Positions 62,425 through 64,000 of a stretch of 64,000 nt of DNA are shown in pieces. Both the position numbers and the translations under genes were made by a program. The notes beneath the pieces are model-generated. The model saw nothing but the letters and a program-made list of their open reading frames with translations, did not search any database and had not been told where the DNA came from. Every line of letters begins with the position of its first letter. The first letter of the stretch is position 1. The DNA is taken from assembly GCF_015595035.1 (NCBI RefSeq), contig NZ_JADNRN010000001.1, positions 806,001 through 870,000 on the forward strand, written 5' to 3'. This stretch comes from Marinibium conchae (GTDB taxonomy: Bacteria > Pseudomonadota > Gammaproteobacteria > Enterobacterales > Alteromonadaceae).

Positions 62425-64000
62425 ATGAGCGATATAACAGACTTTTTCTCGAATCCTGGGCCGCTATCGGATGTAATCAAGGGTTTTATACCTCGTGATG
62501 CACAAACTGCAATGGCCGAAGCCGTTGGCGAAGCAATTAAAAACAAAGGGTCGTTGATAGTTGAAGCGGGCACGGGTACTGGAAAAACGTTTGCTTATTT
62601 AGCACCTGCGTTGCTGTCTAAAAAGAAGTTCATCGTTTCCACAGGAACAAAAAACCTGCAAGAGCAACTATTTCACCGCGACCTACCCATGGTGAAAAAA
62701 GCAGTTGATAAAACCAAAAAAACAGCCTTGTTAAAAGGGCGCTCAAACTACCTATGTCTTCATCGTCTTTCTCAGCATGGCGGCGGCATACTGGAAAAAG
62801 AAACGCTCAATGAGTTCTCTTTAGTCCGACGGTGGGCCGAAACCACTAGTACGGGCGACATTGGCGAACTTAAAACAATAAAGGAAGATGCAAAGGTCTT
62901 ACCGATAGTGACGTCGACCGTTGATAACTGTTTGGGCAAAGATTGCCCTAGTTATGAAGACTGTTATCTTGTGCAGGCGAGACGAAAGGCGATGGAAGCT
63001 GATGTCGTGGTCGTAAACCACCACTTATTTTTTGCCGACTTAGCGCTCAAAGATACCGGTTTTGGCGAACTTGTTCCTGAAGTTGATGTGGTTATATTCG
63101 ATGAGGCTCATCAAGTACCTGATATTGCGAGTGAATACTTTGGTATCAATCTGTCGAGTCGCCAAGTACAAGACTTGACTAAAGACATTATTGCTTTGCA
63201 GCGGACTGCTTTGAAAGATGCTGAACAACTTGGCAAAATTGCCGAAAAGTGTCAGTTACATATGGCAGACTTACGCATGTTGTTTCCTCACAATCCTTCG
63301 CGCGGAAATTGGATTGAGAAACTTCAGCAAGATGATGTGGCAAAGCAAATTGATATTATTAAACACAATTTGAAGAACTTGGCCGACGTGGCAGTTGTTC
63401 ATCAAGGTCGAGATAAAGACCTCGATTTGATGATAGAACGTATTGTAGATTTTATTGAGCGTTTGGAGAAGGTCACTGATATTACTAGCACAGGGGTGAG
63501 TTTATGGTATGAGACTACGCCTCGGCATGTGGTGCTGCACCTTACACCTCTGAGTATCGCTGACAAGTTTTCTAGTATTATCCAAGCACAACCATCGGCT
63601 TGGGTATTCACCTCGGCTACGCTCATGGTAGATGGCAATTTTGAACATTACCGACATACAATGGGCTTATACGACGCTGAAACGCTCTCACTCGATAGCC
63701 CTTTTGATTACCAGAATCAGGCTATTCTGTGTATTCCCCGTTTTTTGCCAGAACCAAACGATAGAAGTATCAAGCATAATTTGGTGGATATTGCCGTCGG
63801 ATTAATCGAAGCAAGTAAAGGGCGCTCATTTATTTTGTTTACCAGTCATGCAATGCTCCGAGAGGTTGCGGAAATAGTGAGTGAGAGAATAGACAATCCT
63901 ATATTAGTGCAAGGCAGCACAACAAAAGCTGCATTGCTAGAAGAATATCTTAAGAGACAAGATGCGGTATTATTTGGAACTGGCGCTTTCTGGGAAGGGG
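62425..64000 (+). CDS. yoaA: ATP-dependent DNA helicase YoaA (DinG family), 5' part
   Basis: A 525-residue fragment, open to the window edge, of a usual length near 640. It is an XPD-like iron-sulfur helicase; in E. coli YoaA works with HolC (chi) on damaged forks. Walker A is VEAGTGTGKTFAYLAPAL (near residue 47). The 4Fe-4S cysteines lie in SNYLCLHR and DNCLGKDCPSYEDCYL (near 110-190). The DEAH box is VVIFDEAHQVPDIA (near 225). Motif AVLFGTGAFWEG is reached at the end, just before the cut. ATG 62425 has GAAGG upstream. Confidence 0.94.
   Translation, partial: MSDITDFFSNPGPLSDVIKGFIPRDAQTAMAEAVGEAIKNKGSLIVEAGTGTGKTFAYLAPALLSKKKFIVSTGTKNLQEQLFHRDLPMVKKAVDKTKKTALLKGRSNYLCLHRLSQHGGGILEKETLNEFSLVRRWAETTSTGDIGELKTIKEDAKVLPIVTSTVDNCLGKDCPSYEDCYLVQARRKAMEADVVVVNHHLFFADLALKDTGFGELVPEVDVVIFDEAHQVPDIASEYFGINLSSRQVQDLTKDIIALQRTALKDAEQLGKIAEKCQLHMADLRMLFPHNPSRGNWIEKLQQDDVAKQIDIIKHNLKNLADVAVVHQGRDKDLDLMIERIVDFIERLEKVTDITSTGVSLWYETTPRHVVLHLTPLSIADKFSSIIQAQPSAWVFTSATLMVDGNFEHYRHTMGLYDAETLSLDSPFDYQNQAILCIPRFLPEPNDRSIKHNLVDIAVGLIEASKGRSFILFTSHAMLREVAEIVSERIDNPILVQGSTTKAALLEEYLKRQDAVLFGTGAFWEG

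Noticed and set aside
1-64000. CRISPR arrays, insertion sequences, prophage or integron genes
   Set aside because: No regular repeat-spacer array, transposase, integrase or phage structural protein was recognised in any frame.

Overview
The window is one contiguous stretch of a gammaproteobacterial chromosome, most likely from a marine member of the Alteromonadales (Alteromonas/Glaciecola-like). Several things point there: a TonB2-type energy-transducing cluster (two ExbB-like proteins, ExbD, a short TonB and a TPR protein), motY for a sodium-driven flagellar motor beside rnt, a complete rsxABCDGE-nth block, the gene pairs prfB-lysS, smrB/prmB and queC/queE, and frequent M16/M28 secreted peptidases and TonB receptors. 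Base composition is moderately AT-rich. No insertion sequence, prophage, integron or CRISPR array was seen; nearly everything is core genome. The assignment to order is inference from gene content, not from a marker-gene comparison.

Layout. 1-4.2 kb: TonB2-like operon, starting inside an upstream gene. 4.3-7.1 kb: tmcA (minus) and a hotdog thioesterase. 7.2-11.2 kb: a TPP riboswitch followed by a TonB receptor, a YkoF-like thiamine-binding protein, a PnuC-family transporter and an APH-fold kinase, which together read as a thiamine salvage operon. 11.4-19.3 kb: tRNA-Trp, holD-like gene, rimI, prfC, argS, an FMN reductase, prfB with its programmed frameshift, and lysS. 19.3-21.6 kb (minus): PanE-like reductase, RluA-family pseudouridine synthase, Hpt protein. 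21.8-30 kb: M16 peptidase lipoprotein, gshA, a lytic-transglycosylase-like lipoprotein, a 46-residue membrane protein behind an FNR-like box, smrB (minus), prmB and aroC. 30-36.4 kb: MFS transporter, sodB, grxD, bfd, rnt, motY, glpQ, gloA. 36.5-39.1 kb: an amidohydrolase and a membrane-bound AraC regulator, flanked by a 37-base duplicated piece of nth. 39.2-45.5 kb (minus): rsxABCDGE-nth. 45.6-50.1 kb: two tRNA-Asn genes, an AT-rich gap holding three DnaA-box-like 9-mers, a MATE pump and uvrB. 50.4-58 kb: LysR regulator, queC/queE, two unassigned genes, asnB, an M28 peptidase. 58-64 kb: DUF3025 protein, Yip1-family protein, NatAB-type ABC transporter and the 5' part of yoaA, cut by the window edge.

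How the genes work together. The first operon supplies proton-motive force to TonB receptors such as the riboswitch-controlled receptor at 7.4 kb. That receptor, a small soluble thiamine binder, an inner-membrane facilitator and a kinase would bring thiamine (or a precursor) across both membranes and trap it as a phosphate. Translation genes (prfB, prfC, argS, lysS, rimI, prmB, smrB, tmcA, tRNAs) form a large share of the window. An iron/oxidative-stress group (sodB, grxD, bfd with a Fur-like box, Rsx/Rnf complex, nth, gshA, gloA) forms another. No clearly new multi-gene system was identified. The most unusual points are the nth-fragment repeat bracketing the amidohydrolase/AraC module, the DnaA-box cluster in the gap near 46.3 kb, the FNR-box small protein, and an unassigned gene pair at 53-54.2 kb.
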